Positions 24,375 through 33,260 of a DNA stretch of 64,000 nucleotides are shown in pieces. Position 1 is the stretch's first letter. Each line of letters begins with the position of its first letter. The DNA is from Amycolatopsis palatopharyngis (GTDB lineage: Bacteria; Actinomycetota; Actinomycetes; Mycobacteriales; Pseudonocardiaceae), in contig NZ_PQHZ01000021.1 of the NCBI RefSeq assembly GCF_003385185.1, forward strand, positions 1 through 64,000, given 5' to 3'. The position numbers and the translations under genes were made by a program. The notes under the pieces are model-generated. The model was not told the origin of the DNA, ran no database searches, and saw only the letters and a list, made by a program, of their open reading frames with translations.

Positions 24375-25156
24375 CGCGCCACTGCCACAGCGACAAGGTC
24401 CAGGCTCGCGTCGAGGTCCTCGCCGTGCACAGCGAAGTCCTCCGCGCGGATGGCGGCGATGTCGCCGAGCAACGCCTCCGGCCAGACGGCCTGTCCGGGC
24501 AGTTGCCCCATGACGACCTCAAGCTGGGCATCGATGATCGACCCGCCGTACCGCTCGTCCAGCGCCCGCACCCCAGGGCCGTGATGCAGGCCGTGCAACA
24601 GTTCCACGTCGAAGTCTGCCTCGCGCAACAGAGTGTCCAGTTCGGACGGTGCGAGTTCTCGTGTGTGGTAGGGATTGAGCGGAGTATCGCTGTCCGGGGT
24701 GAAGGTGAGCCTGTTGGGCGTGGTGACGATGAGCCGTCCGCCCGGCTTCAGCACCCTGTGGCATTCGGCGAGGAATCCGCCCTGGTCCCACAGGTGCTCG
24801 ATCACCTGGAAGTTCGCGACGACGTCGATACTTCCGGTGGCCACCGGAAGGAACGCCAGGTTTCCCCTGGCCACGCCGATACCGGAGTAGCGCCGAGCCA
24901 CGTGCACGGTGGTCGGCTGGTCGTAGTCGAGTGCGAGCACCCGTTGTGCGTGCTTGGCGATGAGCCCTGCGCCGTAGCCCTCCCCGCAGCCCGCCTCCAG
25001 CACGACCGCGTCCGCGCAGTAGGGCAGCAGCGCGAGATAAGCGGCCTCGTGCCTGCGGAACCAGTAGTTCTCCTCCGGGATGCCCGGAACCGTGCGCTCA
25101 CCGGTCAGATGCAGGGCGTCGGCGCGGGCGGACGCCTCGGCGGCTGGGGTACTCAC
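24371..25156 (-). CDS. SAM-dependent methyltransferase, Rv3030-like
   Basis: 261 residues starting at the GTG at 25156; the longer upstream frame is Arg-rich and unlike the family. ERTVPGIPEENYWFRRHEAA is typical of this branch. The SAM site is VLEAGCGEGYGAGLI, with VANFQVIEHLWD as motif IV. In M. tuberculosis Rv3030 sits beside Rv3031 and Rv3032 and is a candidate sugar O-methyltransferase for methylglucose lipopolysaccharide. The same order is kept here, apart from the inserted XRE cassette. Confidence 0.85.
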   Translation of the reverse strand: MSTPAAEASARADALHLTGERTVPGIPEENYWFRRHEAAYLALLPYCADAVVLEAGCGEGYGAGLIAKHAQRVLALDYDQPTTVHVARRYSGIGVARGNLAFLPVATGSIDVVANFQVIEHLWDQGGFLAECHRVLKPGGRLIVTTPNRLTFTPDSDTPLNPYHTRELAPSELDTLLREADFDVELLHGLHHGPGVRALDERYGGSIIDAQLEVVMGQLPGQAVWPEALLGDIAAIRAEDFAVHGEDLDASLDLVAVAVAR

Positions 25157-25205
25157 AGGTAGGAACCCTAACCGCAGGGTGCGGTCGCGCCCGCCGTGCC
25201 GCCAG

Positions 25206-25394
25206 TCAGCGTGCCGGAGGTGGGGTGCCACCGCCGGAGCTGCCGCCCTTGCCACGGTCGCGAAGCTTGTTGAGTGCGTCCTTCGCCTGCTGGCGCCTGC
25301 GCGGGTCGCTGGCGAACTCCTTCGCCTGCGCGATGGCCCTGCGCCCCTGCGGGCTGCTGGCCAAGCGGGCCACCTTGCTGAAAAGCGATGCCAT
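25206..25394 (-). CDS. Small basic conserved actinobacterial protein
   Basis: 62 residues from an ATG preceded by GGAAGG. The sequence is helical and rich in Lys, Arg and Ala (ASSPQGRRAIAQAKEFASD, then RRRQQAKDALNKLRDRGKG) and ends in a Gly/Pro-rich tail. It looks like an intracellular nucleic-acid- or protein-binding helix pair, but no function is known to me. It lies 49 bases upstream of the methyltransferase start, on the same strand. Confidence 0.7.
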   Translation of the reverse strand: MASLFSKVARLASSPQGRRAIAQAKEFASDPRRRQQAKDALNKLRDRGKGGSSGGGTPPPAR

Positions 25395-25469
25395 GTCGAT
25401 CCTTCCGGCGCCAGTGATTCGGTCTTGACCATTCTCCAACGTCGGGATGAGGTTGTCAGTTCCGCCCCG

Positions 25470-26306
25470 TCAGGCGGGCGAGATGGTGATCCCCAGTGCG
25501 CCGGGGCCGGTGTGCACCCCGATCACCGCACTGCCCTGCACGAGGACGATTTCCCTGAGGTCGACAATTCGTTCACGGAACACCTGGACCATCGCCATCT
25601 CCCGCTGGGACGGCGTCGCGCTGGCGATGGCGATGTCCACGGGGCGCGAGCCGGCGAACTCGATCGCGAGGTCCGCCAGCTTGGTCAGTGCCCGCTTCGT
25701 GCCTGGGACCCGGGACAGGGGCGCGACCTCCCCGTCGCGGATGGTGATCAGTGGTTTCAGTGACAGCGCCGTACCGAGCATCGCGGCGGCAGTGCCGATC
25801 CGCCCACCCCTGCGCAGGAACTCGAGTGTGTCGACGTAGATGAGTTCGGCGCTGCCGTAGAGCCTGCGTTCGGCGGCCTCGATCACCCGTCTCGGGTGCC
25901 CGCCCGCCGCGGCGGCCCGCGCGGCGGACAGTGCCGCGAAGCCGAGACTCATCCCGGTCGTGCTGCTGTCCAGCACGTGCACGGGGACGCGAACCTGCTG
26001 AGCCGCGGCCCGAGCGGCCTCGACGGTCGCCGAGAGCTTGCCGGAGATGTGCAGGCTGACGATGGCGTCGGCGCCCTGGCTGACGGCCTGCTGGTAGGTC
26101 CAGAAGAAGGCCCCCTGGTCGGGTGGCGACGTCGACACCTCCGCGCCGCCGCGCAAGAGGTCGATGAGTTCGCCGCGGTCGAAGCGGTTCTCGTCGTCCG
26201 TGCGCTCGTTCACGTGGATCTGGACCTGTACGACGCTGATGCCCCATTGGGCGGCCAACTGGTCCGGCAAACAGGCGGTCGAGTCGGTGATAACTGCTAC
26301 GGGCAC
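25470..26306 (-). CDS. DegV-family fatty-acid-binding protein
   Basis: 278 residues. The opening VAVITDSTACLPDQLAAQWG (3-22) with the DST signature, then VSTSPPDQGAF and VHVLDSSTTGMSLGFA, are the DegV lipid-binding elements. EFLRRGGRIGTAAAMLG completes the pocket. In Gram-positive bacteria, DegV-type FakB proteins bind a fatty acid and present it to the FakA kinase; no FakA is encoded nearby, and many actinobacterial DegV proteins are unlinked. It faces away from etfB across 264 bases of promoter sequence. Confidence 0.92.
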   Translation of the reverse strand: MPVAVITDSTACLPDQLAAQWGISVVQVQIHVNERTDDENRFDRGELIDLLRGGAEVSTSPPDQGAFFWTYQQAVSQGADAIVSLHISGKLSATVEAARAAAQQVRVPVHVLDSSTTGMSLGFAALSAARAAAAGGHPRRVIEAAERRLYGSAELIYVDTLEFLRRGGRIGTAAAMLGTALSLKPLITIRDGEVAPLSRVPGTKRALTKLADLAIEFAGSRPVDIAIASATPSQREMAMVQVFRERIVDLREIVLVQGSAVIGVHTGPGALGITISPA

Positions 26307-26570
26307 GACCGGAGGTTAACTCTTATGCACCCGGTCGAAGTAGTGCCACGCACCCGAACGGGCTCCCTGGACCACGAGAAGTAACGATCATCGCGAACGA
26401 AAGGGGTGTTGGGCGTAGAATTACCGGGACCATCGTCCCAATAAATCGTGATTCCAGGTGAATGCGGTCACCTCGCCGGGCCAACGGCGGGGAAACCCCA
26501 TAATCTACCGGCCAGTAGAGCCCTGTCCGGGTGCATGAGCGCTCCAGTTACGGGAGGTCGAAGTAGACCC

Positions 26571-27356
26571 ATGACCAACATCGTCGTTCTGGTCAAGCAG
26601 GTGCCGGACACCTACTCGGAGCGCAAGCTCACGAGTGGTGACCACACGCTTGACCGCGAATCCGCCGACGCCGTTCTCGACGAGATCAACGAGAAGGCCG
26701 TCGAAGAGGCCCTGAAGATCAAGGAAGCAGGCGAGGGCGAGGTCACCGTGATCTCGATGGGCCCCGACCGTGCGACCGACGCGATCCGCAAGGCGCTGTC
26801 GATGGGTGCCGACAAGGCCATCCACGTCTCCGATGAGGGGCTGCACGGCTCCGACATCGTCGCCACCGTCAAGGTGCTGGCCGCCGCGATCGGCAAGGTC
26901 GAGGGCTTCGACCTCGTCATCGCCGGCAACGAGGCCTCCGACGGCCGCGGCGGCGCCGTTCCCGCCATGCTCGCCGAGGTGCTCGGCCTGCCGCAGCTGA
27001 CCCACGCCCGCACGGTCAGCGTCGAGGGCTCCACGGTGAAGGTCGACCGGGAGACCGACGACGGCATCACCCACCTCGAGGCGAACCTGCCCGCGGTGGT
27101 CAGTGTCGGCGAGAAGATCAACGAGCCGCGCTACCCGTCGTTCAAGGGCATCATGGCCGCCAAGAAGAAGCCGGTGGAGAAGCTCACCGTCGCCGACCTC
27201 GGCGTCGACGCGGGTGAGGTGGGCCTGGACAACGCTTGGTCCAGCGTGCTCGAGGCCTCCCCGAAGCCGCCGCGCGAGGCGGGTCAGCGGGTCGAGGACG
27301 AGGGCGACGGCGGCACCAAGGTCGTCGAGTACCTCGTGTCCCAGAAACTCGTCTGA
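26571..27356 (+). CDS. etfB: Electron transfer flavoprotein beta subunit
   Basis: 261 residues. The N-terminus NIVVLVKQVPDTYSERKLTS (3-22) and the ETF-beta signature VIAGNEASDGRGGAVPAMLA are present. With EtfA it forms the FAD/AMP heterodimer that takes electrons from acyl-CoA dehydrogenases to the membrane ubiquinone/menaquinone oxidoreductase. The ATG at 26571 follows GGGAGGT; an upstream in-frame start lacks conservation. The order etfB-etfA corresponds to M. tuberculosis fixA-fixB (Rv3029c-Rv3028c). It may serve the acyl-CoA dehydrogenase of the 37.5 kb operon, though that is an inference. Confidence 0.95.
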   Translation: MTNIVVLVKQVPDTYSERKLTSGDHTLDRESADAVLDEINEKAVEEALKIKEAGEGEVTVISMGPDRATDAIRKALSMGADKAIHVSDEGLHGSDIVATVKVLAAAIGKVEGFDLVIAGNEASDGRGGAVPAMLAEVLGLPQLTHARTVSVEGSTVKVDRETDDGITHLEANLPAVVSVGEKINEPRYPSFKGIMAAKKKPVEKLTVADLGVDAGEVGLDNAWSSVLEASPKPPREAGQRVEDEGDGGTKVVEYLVSQKLV

Positions 27357-27386
27357 TCCGGTTCGACATTCCTCGAGGAGTAAAGA

Positions 27387-28346
27387 ATGGCTGAAGTACT
27401 CGTCCTCGTCGACCATGTCGACGGTGAGGTCAAGAAGGTCACCTACGAGCTGCTGACCGCGGCCCGCGAGCTCGGCGAGCCCTCGGCCGTCGTGGTCGGC
27501 GCGCCCGGCACCGCAGGCAAGGTGAAGGAGTCGCTCGCGTCCTACGGCGCGGCGAAGGTCTACGTCGCCGAGTCCGACGACGCCGGTAGCTACCTGGTGA
27601 CTCCGAAGGTCGACGCGCTCGCCGCGCTCGTGGAGCAGGCCTCGCCTGCCGCGATCGTCGTCGCCGCGTCCGCCGAGGGCAAGGAGGTGTCCGGGCGGCT
27701 CGCCATCCGGATCGGCTCCGGTCTGCTCTACGACGTCGTCGACGTCAACTCCGACGCCACGACCGAGCAGTCCATCTTCGGTGGCGCGTTCTCGGTGAAG
27801 TCCAAGGCCGCCAAGGGCACCCCGGTCATCTCGGTGCGCCCCGGTAGCGTCGAGGCCACGCAGGCCGACGGTGCCGCCGCGGAGGAGACCGTCGAGCTTC
27901 CCGCTGTGGACGCCGCCAAGTCCGCCAAGATCACCGGCATCGAGCCGGTCGTCGGTGGCGACCGTCCCGAGCTGACCGAGGCCTCGATCGTCGTCTCCGG
28001 CGGTCGCGGTGTCGGCTCGGCCGAGAAGTTCGAGGTCATCGAGAAGCTGGCGGACTCGCTCGGTGCCGCCGTCGGCGCCTCGCGTGCGGCAGTCGACTCC
28101 GGTTACTACCCGGCCCAGTTCCAGGTGGGCCAGACCGGAAAGACCGTCTCGCCGCAGCTGTACGTCGCGCTCGGCATCTCCGGTGCGATCCAGCACAGGG
28201 CCGGTATGCAGACGTCGAAGACGATCGTCGCCGTGAACAAGGACCCGGAGGCGCCGATCTTCGAGATCGCGGACTTCGGTGTCGTCGGCGACCTGTTCAA
28301 CGTCGCACCGCAGCTCGCCGAGGCGATCGCCGCGCGCAAGGGCTGA
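27387..28346 (+). CDS. etfA: Electron transfer flavoprotein alpha subunit
   Basis: 319 residues, 30 bases after etfB, with GAGGAG before the ATG. The N-terminal half (MAEVLVLVDHVDGEVKKVTY) forms the domain that packs on EtfB. The C-terminal FAD domain is clear: VVSGGRGVGSAEKFEVIEKL, GASRAAVDSGYYPAQFQVGQ, then ALGISGAIQHRAGMQ and VNKDPEAPIFEIADFGVVGD. All the usual FAD-contact motifs are kept. A strong terminator follows. Confidence 0.96.
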   Translation: MAEVLVLVDHVDGEVKKVTYELLTAARELGEPSAVVVGAPGTAGKVKESLASYGAAKVYVAESDDAGSYLVTPKVDALAALVEQASPAAIVVAASAEGKEVSGRLAIRIGSGLLYDVVDVNSDATTEQSIFGGAFSVKSKAAKGTPVISVRPGSVEATQADGAAAEETVELPAVDAAKSAKITGIEPVVGGDRPELTEASIVVSGGRGVGSAEKFEVIEKLADSLGAAVGASRAAVDSGYYPAQFQVGQTGKTVSPQLYVALGISGAIQHRAGMQTSKTIVAVNKDPEAPIFEIADFGVVGDLFNVAPQLAEAIAARKG

Positions 28347-28369
28347 TCGCGCGCCGGTAAACGCAAGCA

Positions 28370-28410
28370 CGGTCAGGGCCACCCGCGATGACACGGGGTG
28401 GCCCTGACCG
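28370..28410 (+). terminator. Rho-independent terminator of etfBA
   Basis: CGGTCAGGGCCACCC (28370-28384) pairs perfectly with 28396-28410 across an 11-base loop and is followed by TTTTC. This is the clearest terminator with a T-run in the window. Confidence 0.9.
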
Positions 28411-28455
28411 TTTTCGTGTCTTGTTTTTTGCCGAGCTTGGCCGGAGGCTGACACG

Positions 28456-29034
28456 ATGGCGGAGCTCGACGATGACGTCGTGCGGCGGGCAACTCGTGGT
28501 GAGCGCGACGCCGCCGCGGAGTTGCTGACGGCGATTCGGCCGGGAGTGCTGCGCTACTGCTGGGCCCGGCTCGGGCCGCCCGGCACGACCCATGTCGCCC
28601 CCGACGATGTCGCGCAGGAGGTGTGCCTCGCCGTCTTCCAGGCGTTGCGCCGGTATCAGGACCGGGGCCTGCCCTTCGCCGCGTTCGTGTACGGCATCGC
28701 GGCCAACAAGGTCGCCGATGCCCACCGTGCCGCTGCCAGATTCGCGCTCGTGCGGCCGGTCGACACCGTCGCCGAGCCCGCTGACGAGGCCCCCGGCCCG
28801 GAGCGGCACGCCGTCGCGGCGGACATGTTCCGCCGCGTCACCGGACTGCTGCAACACCTGCCCGAGACACAGCGCGAGATCATCGCGCTCCGGGTCGCCG
28901 CTGGTCTCTCCGCGGACGAGGTGGGCGCGGTGCTCGGCATGACCCCTTCGGCCGTGCGGATGGCCCAGTCGAGGGCGCTTGCCCGCCTGCGGGAGTGGAC
29001 CCGGGACGCGGCGGGGGAGGTGCTGGCGCTGTGA
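28456..29034 (+). CDS. ECF sigma factor, SigD/ShbA-like
   Basis: 192 residues. Region 2 (DDVAQEVCLAVFQALRRYQD, FVYGIAANKVADAHR) recognises the -10 element. Region 4 (LPETQREIIALRVAAGLSAD, VGAVLGMTPSAVRMAQSRA) recognises the -35. There is no extra C-terminal domain. The next gene, which overlaps it, encodes an RsdA-like anti-sigma factor, as with mycobacterial sigD. ShbA of Streptomyces belongs to the same group and drives the principal sigma factor gene. The start follows GGAGG. Confidence 0.88.
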   Translation: MAELDDDVVRRATRGERDAAAELLTAIRPGVLRYCWARLGPPGTTHVAPDDVAQEVCLAVFQALRRYQDRGLPFAAFVYGIAANKVADAHRAAARFALVRPVDTVAEPADEAPGPERHAVAADMFRRVTGLLQHLPETQREIIALRVAAGLSADEVGAVLGMTPSAVRMAQSRALARLREWTRDAAGEVLAL

Positions 29035-29876
29035 CCACATTCGGTTCGACCGGCCCACACCGGGACATGGACGAGGTGGACGAGGCCACCATGGCCGCCG
29101 ATGACCTGCTGCTGGACCGACTGAGTCGGGGTGAGCAGCAGGCCGATACCGACTCCGGCGCGGTGGCGGACCTGCTCGCACAGTGGCGTCGTGCTCTGCC
29201 TGACGGTACGGAAGCCGATGTCCGAGAGCCCCTGTCCGCACTGCCCGCGCTGCCCGCACCCGAAGTGCCGCCCCGCCGGTTCGGTGGCCATGCGGCTCGC
29301 GCGGTGCTGGCCGGTGCCACTGCCACGGTCGTCGCCTTCGGCGGTGCGAGTCTCGCGGCGGCGAACGCGGGATCGGACAGTCCGCTGTGGCCGATCACCC
29401 GCGTCCTGTACCCGGACCGTGCCGAGTCGAGAACGGCTGCCGACGCGGTCGTTCAGGCGCTCGGTGCGGCCAGGGCCGCGTTGGACCAAGGACGCGGTGC
29501 GGAGGCGGACCGCCTGCTCGACGAGGCGAGCGCTCTGCTCACCGAGGTCCGCGAACCCGCTGTGGCACAACGTTTGCGTACCGAGGTCGAGCAGTTGCGC
29601 GTACTGATCGTCGCCATCGAGGTCGACCGCCCCGCTCCGCAAACGCGTGTTGAGGTACCGCCGGGCGGCGAGCGGTCTGCACCCGCCGTTCCGACCGAGG
29701 CGGTGCCGTCGACCGCCGCACCCGCCCGTAGCCCGGCGCGCGCGACGGTCCCGCCGGAGCGCAACGTCGTGCCCGCGCCGGACACCGGCGAGGTGGCTCC
29801 CCCCGCGCTCACCGCGGTGCCGGTCGAACCCGACGTTCCCGCTCCCACGCTGAACGTTCCGCCGTTACCCGGCTGA
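29031..29876 (+). CDS. RsdA-like anti-sigma factor
   Basis: 281 residues from a GTG whose last two bases start the sigma factor's TGA (GTGA overlap), so the pair is translationally coupled. The N-terminal stretch ATMAADDLLLDRLSRGE (about 20-36) matches the short sigma-D-binding segment of RsdA. A single membrane helix follows (about 86-110: AVLAGATATVVAFGGASLAA). The outer part has a helical segment and a Pro/Ala/Val-rich tail, consistent with regulated proteolysis of a one-pass anti-sigma factor. Confidence 0.8.
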   Translation: MTTFGSTGPHRDMDEVDEATMAADDLLLDRLSRGEQQADTDSGAVADLLAQWRRALPDGTEADVREPLSALPALPAPEVPPRRFGGHAARAVLAGATATVVAFGGASLAAANAGSDSPLWPITRVLYPDRAESRTAADAVVQALGAARAALDQGRGAEADRLLDEASALLTEVREPAVAQRLRTEVEQLRVLIVAIEVDRPAPQTRVEVPPGGERSAPAVPTEAVPSTAAPARSPARATVPPERNVVPAPDTGEVAPPALTAVPVEPDVPAPTLNVPPLPG

Positions 29877-30043
29877 GACCGCCACTGCGCCGAATGCCGT
29901 ATCGGCCCAGGACCGTTCGGTCGCATTTCCGTCCGATGTGTCCTCTTTGCGTTGCGCCCTGGCTGCCGTCTCGATCTATGAACGATCGCTTACCCGTAGT
30001 TCAGAGCCAAGCGACTCATGAATAAGACACCGAGGAGCAGTTC

Positions 30044-33000
30044 ATGCGTGTCCGCCCGCTAGTCGCGGCAGCGTTGGCCTTCGTCATCACCATGGCGATG
30101 GCTCCCGCTGCTGTTTCGGCCGCCGTTGATCCGGCGGAGTTAGCCGTACGCCAGACCGATACCGACGCAGTCATCGACGTGCGCCGCGCCGGAGAGGTGC
30201 GACCCACTGCCGAACAGATCGCCGCCGTCTCGCCGTTGGTGAGCCAGGCGGGCGCTGGCACCAGGGTCACCTGGGATCCTCGATTCGGCACCCCCCGCAC
30301 CATCCGGCAGGACGGCGGTTGGCTGACCGAACCGCGATCCGGTGACCCGGTGACCGTCGCTCGGTCCTTTGTAGGCGATAACAAGGCGCTGTTCGGCCTC
30401 ACCGAGCAGGATGTCGCCGCGCTGGACGTCGTCGGCGAGCACGAGCTGAACGGAACCGGCACGACGGTCGTGACCCTCGTGCAGACGTTCGGCGGCGTCC
30501 GAGCGGTCCGTGGCGGGCACCTCACCATCGCCGTGACCGAGGACGGCCGCGTGCTTTCCTACGCGGGCGACCCGGTGCGCAGCGGCAGTTTGCTGGAGGA
30601 GCACCAGCTGACCCCCGCCGCGGCGCTTGGGGTCGCGGCGGCAGAGTTGGCGCCGGATGTCGACTTCACCCCAGAGGCGGCAGGTGAGCGGGCCGGTTTC
30701 CAGGTGTTCGCCAAGGGCCCCTTCGGTGCCGAGTCCTACGTGCGTCGCGCTGCCTTCCCCACGGCGGACGGAGCTCGGCCCGCCTACCACGTGCTGTTCG
30801 TCAAGGCGCTCGATCAGGCCTGGGACACCGTCATCGACGCCGTGAGTGGCGTGGTGCTCTACCGGGCGAGCCTCGTCGACCACGATTCCGAGGGCACCGT
30901 GTATGAGAACCACCCCGGTGCCGAACGCGGAGGAGCGCCGGTCATCAAGCCCTTCGGGCCGACCGAGCAGTCCCCCTCCGGCTACGTCGACCCCAGTGGA
31001 ATCGCCGGCCTGCCCGGCCCCACTACCGCGGGCAACAACGCCGACACCTACGCCAACTACTCGAACTTCCTCGTTCCCGCCGACCAGGGTCCGCGACCGG
31101 TGAGCGCGACCTCCCAGTTCAACTACTCCTATGCGAGCAACTGGGCGCGCAGCGAGGGGCAGACGGTCCCGCCGAGCTACGCACTCGACGTCGATCCGGC
31201 CAGCACCAACCTGTTCTGGCATCACAACCGTATCCACGACGAGTTCTACGAACTAGGCTTCACCGAGTCGGCGGGCAACTTCCAGATCAACAACAGCGGG
31301 AACGGTGGCCAGGGCGGGGATCCCATCCTCGGTCTCGTGCACGCCGGTGCCGCCAGCGGTGGGGAACCGACCTACACCGGCAGGGACAACGCGTACATGC
31401 TCACGTTGCCCGACGGTCTGCCGCCGTGGAGCGGGATGTTCCTCTGGGAGCCGATCAACGACGCGTTCGAGGGTCCTTACAGCGACGGCAACTTCGACGC
31501 GTCGGTGATCGAGCACGAATACGCGCACGGTCTGACCAACCGCTACGTCAGTGGCGAGGACAACGCCCTCGGCACCCATCAGTCCGGGGCCATGGGTGAG
31601 GGCTGGAGTGACTGGTACGCGCTGAACTACCTGTACGGCAACGGCCTTGCCGACCGTCCTGTCGTCGGTGAGTACGTCACCGGCAACGCCGAGCGGGGCA
31701 TCCGCAACTGGAGCTACGACGACAACCCCACCACCTTCGGCGACATCGGCTACGACCTGGGCGGTCCCCAGGTGCACGCGGACGGGGAGATTTGGGCTGC
31801 GACGTTGTGGAACGTGCGCAAGGCGCTCGTCGACCACTTCGGTGAGAGCGAGGGCGGAGAGATCAGTGCTCGCATCGTCACCGATGCGATGCCGTTATCG
31901 CCACCCGATCCGTCCTTTGTCGACATGCGCGATGCGATCCGTAGCGCGCTCGACAACCGTTACCACTCTCGTGCGGACTACGCGACGATCGTCGATCTCG
32001 TCTTCGGTGAGTTCGCCGAGCGCGGGCTCGGTGTGGCCGCGAGCACCGAAGGGGGCGAGGACACCGATCCCGTGCCCTCGTTCGCGCACGTGAACCCGGC
32101 GCACAACGGCACGTTCACCGGCACGGTGGTGAACGCGTCGACCGGTGAGCCCATCGCAGACGCCAAGGTCATGCTCGGCGTCTTCGAGGCAAGGGTGACC
32201 CCGTTGCGCAAGACCTCCGCCACCGGCGCATTCTCCGCCCCGGTCAGTGCGGGCAGCTACCCGGTGACGATCTCCGCCCCCGGGTTCGGCGCACACACCT
32301 TCACCGACGTCTCGGTCCGCGCGGGAAAGACGACCGCCAAGCGGTTCTCGTTGCAGCCCAACCTGGCCTCGACGGCCAACGGTGCCAAGGTCGTCTCCTC
32401 GACCTCGCCAGGAGCGGACAAACTGCTCGACGACACCGAGGCCAGCAGCTGGGCTGCTGCGCCGGGAACCGGCAACGCCACGATCGAACTCGCCAAGTCA
32501 GCACCGATCTCCGCAGTGCAGGTGAGTGCGTACACCACGTCCCGTTTCGAGGGCCTGCGCGGGTTCGCGCTGCAGACGTCCACGGACGGCGTCAACTGGC
32601 AGACGGTACGAGCGGAGACCGACGCCTTCGGTTACGAGACCCCTCGCCCGACCGCACCGGACCTGCATTACCGGACATTCACATTGGACAGTCCGGTGGA
32701 CGCGCGTTACGTGCGGTTCTGGACCGACTCGGCGCTTGGCGAGACCAAGACCCGGGTGCAGGCGGCGGAGCTGCAGGTGTTCTCCGGCAAGGTCAAGGGT
32801 GTCGAGCCGTTGCCGCCGACACCGCCGGACGAGCCGGTGGTCGACAACGGCACGATCGCGGCAGGTAACCCGTCCACCGGATCGACGCCGACCGGCGTCA
32901 CCGCGGCGGCCCTGACCTCGAACTGCGCTGTGCCGCCGCCGCCCGCCCAGGGCGCCGACGGCTGGGTCACCGAACTCCCCGAGAGCTTCGGCGACGGTGC

Positions 33001-33208
33001 GCACAAGGTGTTGCTCGCCGGGGACACCACCGCCCCGTACGACCTGGATCTGTACTTCTATGACGCATCCTGCACATTGACCGGCTCGGCCGCCTCCGCG
33101 GCCGCGGACGAGTCCGCGACCCTGCCCAGTGGCACCCGGTTCGTGCTGAGTCAGCTTTGGCTCGGCGCGGGAGTTCCGATCACCCTCACCGCAACCGACA
33201 CACAGTAA
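30044..33208 (+). CDS. Secreted M36 (fungalysin-type) metalloprotease with C-terminal adhesion domains
   Basis: 1054 residues. A signal peptide (about 1-27) and an N-terminal FTP/PepSY-type propeptide precede the M36 catalytic domain. The zinc site is HEYAH (His491, Glu492, His495), with the third ligand Glu519 in GEGWSDW. The C-terminal half has a carboxypeptidase-regulatory-like beta-sandwich (TGTVVNASTGEPIADAKVML) and an F5/8-type (discoidin) carbohydrate-binding domain around residues 780-920, then a last beta-rich module. It should digest extracellular protein. The ATG follows GAGGAGC. A bidirectional hairpin ends the gene. Confidence 0.9.
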   Translation: MRVRPLVAAALAFVITMAMAPAAVSAAVDPAELAVRQTDTDAVIDVRRAGEVRPTAEQIAAVSPLVSQAGAGTRVTWDPRFGTPRTIRQDGGWLTEPRSGDPVTVARSFVGDNKALFGLTEQDVAALDVVGEHELNGTGTTVVTLVQTFGGVRAVRGGHLTIAVTEDGRVLSYAGDPVRSGSLLEEHQLTPAAALGVAAAELAPDVDFTPEAAGERAGFQVFAKGPFGAESYVRRAAFPTADGARPAYHVLFVKALDQAWDTVIDAVSGVVLYRASLVDHDSEGTVYENHPGAERGGAPVIKPFGPTEQSPSGYVDPSGIAGLPGPTTAGNNADTYANYSNFLVPADQGPRPVSATSQFNYSYASNWARSEGQTVPPSYALDVDPASTNLFWHHNRIHDEFYELGFTESAGNFQINNSGNGGQGGDPILGLVHAGAASGGEPTYTGRDNAYMLTLPDGLPPWSGMFLWEPINDAFEGPYSDGNFDASVIEHEYAHGLTNRYVSGEDNALGTHQSGAMGEGWSDWYALNYLYGNGLADRPVVGEYVTGNAERGIRNWSYDDNPTTFGDIGYDLGGPQVHADGEIWAATLWNVRKALVDHFGESEGGEISARIVTDAMPLSPPDPSFVDMRDAIRSALDNRYHSRADYATIVDLVFGEFAERGLGVAASTEGGEDTDPVPSFAHVNPAHNGTFTGTVVNASTGEPIADAKVMLGVFEARVTPLRKTSATGAFSAPVSAGSYPVTISAPGFGAHTFTDVSVRAGKTTAKRFSLQPNLASTANGAKVVSSTSPGADKLLDDTEASSWAAAPGTGNATIELAKSAPISAVQVSAYTTSRFEGLRGFALQTSTDGVNWQTVRAETDAFGYETPRPTAPDLHYRTFTLDSPVDARYVRFWTDSALGETKTRVQAAELQVFSGKVKGVEPLPPTPPDEPVVDNGTIAAGNPSTGSTPTGVTAAALTSNCAVPPPPAQGADGWVTELPESFGDGAHKVLLAGDTTAPYDLDLYFYDASCTLTGSAASAAADESATLPSGTRFVLSQLWLGAGVPITLTATDTQ

Positions 33209-33219
33209 GGCAGAAGCAC

Positions 33220-33255
33220 TCCGGACCACCCTGGCCACGGCCGGGGTGGTCCGGA
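33220..33255. terminator. Bidirectional hairpin between the M36 protease and P450 genes
   Basis: TCCGGACCACCC (33220-33231) pairs perfectly with GGGTGGTCCGGA (33244-33255) across 12 bases. It lies between convergent stops, five bases before the P450 stop. Confidence 0.8.
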
Positions 33256-33260
33256 CTGTG

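Noticed and set aside
26505-28454. A 649-residue minus-strand open frame across etfB and etfA
   Set aside because: Shadow of the etf genes; no start context and no recognisable domain.
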